The notes under the pieces: generated by a model | The model's input: only the letters and a program-made list of their open reading frames with translations | Databases searched by the model: none | What the model was told of the DNA's origin: nothing | Shown: positions 7,135 to 9,120 of the stretch, in pieces | Numbering within the stretch: position 1 is the stretch's first letter | How the letters are laid out: the number at the start of each line of letters is the position of its first letter | Translations under genes and position numbers: made by a program | From: Thiobacillus sp. UBA2186 | GTDB lineage: Bacteria > Pseudomonadota > Gammaproteobacteria > Burkholderiales > Thiobacillaceae | NCBI GenBank assembly: GCA_002327405.1 | Contig: DCVO01000070.1 | Location: forward strand, 1-9,120 | Reading direction: 5' to 3' | DNA length: 9,120 bases

Positions 7135-7683
7135 TCAGCCGTCGGCCTCGCCATCGGCGGCCAGCATCAGCAGTTCGAGCTTGTCCTTGAGCTGGCGGGT
7201 AAAGCCGACGATGCTCTGGCGCCCGGTATCCACCACCAGATCGGCGACTTCGCGATACAAAGGGTCGCGTTGCTCATAGAGTTCCCGCAGCTTGGCAAGC
7301 GGATCTTCGGTTTGCAGCAAGGGTCGGTTGCGGTCATGCCGGGTGCGCTCGTACAACTGCTCCGGGCTGCCGCGCAGATAGACAACGGTTCCCCGGGTCC
7401 GCAGCAACTCGCGGTTGTGAGCGGACAGGACGGCACCGCCGCCCGTGCCCAGCACGATGTTGGACCGGCTGGCCAATTCCGCGATCACGGCTTCTTCGCG
7501 CTTGCGAAAACCGGCCTCGCCTTCGATCTCGAAAATGACCGGGATTTTTACCCCGGTACGCGCCTCGATCTCGTGGTCGGCATCGATGAAGGTCTTGCCG
7601 AGCTGTTTCGCCAGCAGCTTGCCCACCGTGGTCTTGCCGGCCCCCATCAGGCCTACCAGGAAAATATTGTCCTTCTTGCCCAT
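7135..7683 (-). CDS. aroK: Shikimate kinase
   Basis: A 182-residue cytoplasmic kinase that phosphorylates shikimate at the 3-hydroxyl with ATP, the fifth step of chorismate synthesis. Walker A is GLMGAGKTT (11-19). Shikimate-binding residues are Asp36 in FIDAD, Arg60 in GFRKRE and the glycines of GTGGGAV (79-85). The lid Arg is in RNRPLL (118-123), and the adenine-side Arg is in YEQRDPLY (136-143). Length is normal. The start is the ATG at 7683; the frame stays open 91 codons further upstream, but that extension is antisense-quality sequence covering a terminator and the end of pilQ. There is no Shine-Dalgarno, and a TACAAT hexamer sits where it would put the transcript start on the ATG itself. 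It follows pilQ, as is common in this class, but the next gene is not aroB. Confidence 0.97.
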   Translation of the reverse strand: MGKKDNIFLVGLMGAGKTTVGKLLAKQLGKTFIDADHEIEARTGVKIPVIFEIEGEAGFRKREEAVIAELASRSNIVLGTGGGAVLSAHNRELLRTRGTVVYLRGSPEQLYERTRHDRNRPLLQTEDPLAKLRELYEQRDPLYREVADLVVDTGRQSIVGFTRQLKDKLELLMLAADGEADG

Positions 7684-7689
7684 GCCGGC

Positions 7690-7695
7690 ATTGTA
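7690..7695 (-). promoter_or_regulatory. Candidate -10 element of aroK, possibly leaderless transcript
   Basis: TACAAT (five of six to consensus) on the minus strand ends six bases before the ATG of aroK, directly downstream of the pilQ terminator. The -35 region falls in the terminator's T run and has no good match. A separate promoter would make sense because the terminator divides aroK from pilQ. Confidence 0.35.
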
Positions 7696-7710
7696 GCGGA
7701 GTGCGGGGAC

Positions 7711-7741
7711 AAAAAAATAACGCCCCGCATGGGGCGTTATT
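7711..7741 (-). terminator. Intrinsic terminator downstream of pilQ
   Basis: A perfect 11-base-pair stem, AATAACGCCCC (7716-7726) with GGGGCGTTATT (7731-7741), and a 4-base loop, followed on the minus strand by seven T (7717-7711). It begins 15 bases after the pilQ stop and lies wholly between pilQ and aroK, so it should end or weaken transcription from the pilus operon into aroK. Confidence 0.88.
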
Positions 7742-7756
7742 CTGCTTGCGACAGGA

Positions 7757-9120
7757 TCAGCGCAGCGACAGGCGTTCGTCAAGAATGCGCGGCGTAAGGA
7801 AAACCAAGGTCTCGGTCTTGAGTTCCTGACGGTCCGTATTCTTGAAAAGATGCCCCAGGAATGGCAGATCGCGAAGGAAGGGCACCCCGCTGACGTCGTT
7901 GCGGTTGATGGTCTCGTAAATGCCCCCCAGCACCACGGTTTCGCCGTTGTTGACACGCACCTGGGTTTTCACCCGGCGGCGGTCAATGGCGCCATCGAGG
8001 CCCGGTTGGTCCTTTTGCACTTCCACATTCAGGATAACCGAATCATTGTTGAGAATTTGCGGATCAACCAGCAAGCACAGGAAGGCATCGACAAACTTCG
8101 TCGTATTGGTCGCTGCGCTCGCCTCCAGATCGGCCGTCGTATAAGGGATTTGCACGCCTTGCAAAATAACTGCGGGTTGCTGATTGGTCGTGACTACACG
8201 CGGATTCGAAATGACCTTGCCGCGGTTGTCCGCTTCCAGTGCCTGCAATTCAAGCGTGATCAGGTTGCCGGTCGCGGCGTTCAGCAGGGTCAGGCCAAGC
8301 TGTCCCGGGAAAGCGCCGCCAAACGGGTTCAATATGGGCGACTCCACGTTCGGCCTGATGGTTGCGGGCAGCCCTTGCGCCTCCTGCAGCGATTGCTCGG
8401 CAGTGCCGCCGACACCGACTCGGGTCCTGCTCCCCCCGATGATAGTGTTGCTGCCAATCGAGGTCCCCAGCCGCACACCCAGTTGGCGCGCAAACGAATC
8501 ATCCGCGAGCACCACCCGTGCCTCGATCATCACCTGGCGCGCGGGCACGTCAATTTTCGCCAGCAGATCACGCACTTCCTGAATATTTTTGGCCGTGTCG
8601 TTGATGATCAGCATGTTGGTCTTGAGGTCATACGAAGCACGGCCGCGCTTGGACAGAATTTTTTTGTCCTCTTCCTTGGCACCGATTACCGAAGACGGAG
8701 TTGCACTGGTCACCCCCTCTGAGGCAACCGTACACGAAGCCTTGCCGCCACCCGCCACCGAGGAAAGATCCGCGCCATATAGCATGGCCTGTGCTTCATC
8801 AGCGCGCAGATAATTGAGCGGTATATATTCGGTAACCAAGGGCTCCAGTTCGGTGACGGACTGACGCGCCTCCAGTTCCGCCTTTTCCTTGTTCAACAGT
8901 TCGTCCCTGGGCGCAACCCAGATCACGTTGCCATTGGTGCGCTTGTCCAGGCCCTTGGTCGTCAGGATCAGGTCCAGGGCCTGGTCCCACGGAACGTCCT
9001 TGAGGCGCAGGGTCAGGTTGCCGCCCACGGTGTCGCTGGCGACGATGTTGAGGCCGGTGAAGTCGGCGATGACCTGCAGCACCGAACGCACATCGACGTT
9101 CTGGAAGTTCAGCGACAGCT
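7757..9120 (-). CDS. pilQ: Type IV pilus secretin PilQ, C-terminal part (5' end outside window)
   Basis: The 453 C-terminal residues of the outer-membrane secretin through which type IV pili pass. Visible in order: an N0-type domain with SLNFQNVDVRSVLQVIAD and DVPWDQALDLIL (about 2-60); an N1 (KH-like) domain with TEYIPLNYLRADEAQ, a Ser/Gly/Ala-rich insert, and SKRGRASYDLKTNMLIINDT (about 95-180); then the secretin barrel domain from PARQVMIEARVV to the end. The barrel includes VISNPRVVTTNQQPAVILQG, NNGETVVLGG and a C-terminal ETLVFLTPRIL. The start codon and any signal peptide and AMIN domains lie outside the window. In the secretin signature VPxLGDxPxLGxLF the first Gly is Arg here (VPFLRDLPFLGHLF). 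It is normally the last gene of pilMNOPQ, and a terminator follows it. Confidence 0.96.
   Translation of the reverse strand, partial: LSLNFQNVDVRSVLQVIADFTGLNIVASDTVGGNLTLRLKDVPWDQALDLILTTKGLDKRTNGNVIWVAPRDELLNKEKAELEARQSVTELEPLVTEYIPLNYLRADEAQAMLYGADLSSVAGGGKASCTVASEGVTSATPSSVIGAKEEDKKILSKRGRASYDLKTNMLIINDTAKNIQEVRDLLAKIDVPARQVMIEARVVLADDSFARQLGVRLGTSIGSNTIIGGSRTRVGVGGTAEQSLQEAQGLPATIRPNVESPILNPFGGAFPGQLGLTLLNAATGNLITLELQALEADNRGKVISNPRVVTTNQQPAVILQGVQIPYTTADLEASAATNTTKFVDAFLCLLVDPQILNNDSVILNVEVQKDQPGLDGAIDRRRVKTQVRVNNGETVVLGGIYETINRNDVSGVPFLRDLPFLGHLFKNTDRQELKTETLVFLTPRILDERLSLR

Noticed and set aside
7684..7956. Upstream in-frame extension of aroK by 91 codons.
   Set aside because: It covers the pilQ terminator and the end of pilQ in another frame, and shikimate kinases begin close to the Walker A motif, as with the ATG at 7683.

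Overview
The window reads as a conserved chromosomal stretch of a GC-rich (roughly 60% by eye) betaproteobacterium. Support comes from a pilQ secretin gene followed by aroK, a pairing typical of beta- and gammaproteobacteria, from an EVE-domain protein and a TauE/SafE permease in the style of that class, and from a fused sulfurylase-like/APS kinase protein of a type I associate with sulfur- and iron-oxidising Nitrosomonadales. The exact lineage is inference. I see no insertion sequence, phage gene, tRNA, rRNA or CRISPR array, and no gene-free stretch longer than about 120 bases.

Left block (1-1574, minus strand): a compact three-gene partner-switching module transcribed right to left. It encodes a STAS anti-sigma-factor-antagonist-type protein, an RsbW-like serine kinase, and a PP2C/SpoIIE-type phosphatase with an N-terminal cyclic-nucleotide-binding-like domain, which is cut by the window edge. 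In such modules the kinase phosphorylates the STAS serine, the phosphatase removes the phosphate, and the STAS state controls a partner. No sigma factor or other target is visible here.

Middle block (1693-4389, plus strand): divergent from the first block, with an EVE-domain protein, a TauE/SafE-family permease whose ATG overlaps the EVE stop, and an SSS-family sodium:solute symporter with its own candidate promoter. The block ends at a bidirectional intrinsic terminator shared with the convergent block on the right.

Right block (4434-9120, minus strand), in transcription order: the C-terminal part of pilQ (outer-membrane type IV pilus secretin), an intrinsic terminator, aroK (shikimate kinase), a DHH/DHHA1 phosphoesterase, and a sulfurylase-like/APS kinase fusion. 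aroB, the usual neighbour of aroK, does not follow it.

The most interesting unit is the pair at 4434-7093. The APS kinase half looks intact, but the ATP sulfurylase half has lost the signature residues of all three nucleotide/sulfate-binding motifs I could align. Directly upstream and probably co-translated is a DHH phosphoesterase, a family that includes pAp phosphatases. A plausible reading is PAPS production by the kinase with recycling of the pAp by-product, where the sulfurylase domain is regulatory, structural or repurposed. This is inference from sequence only.
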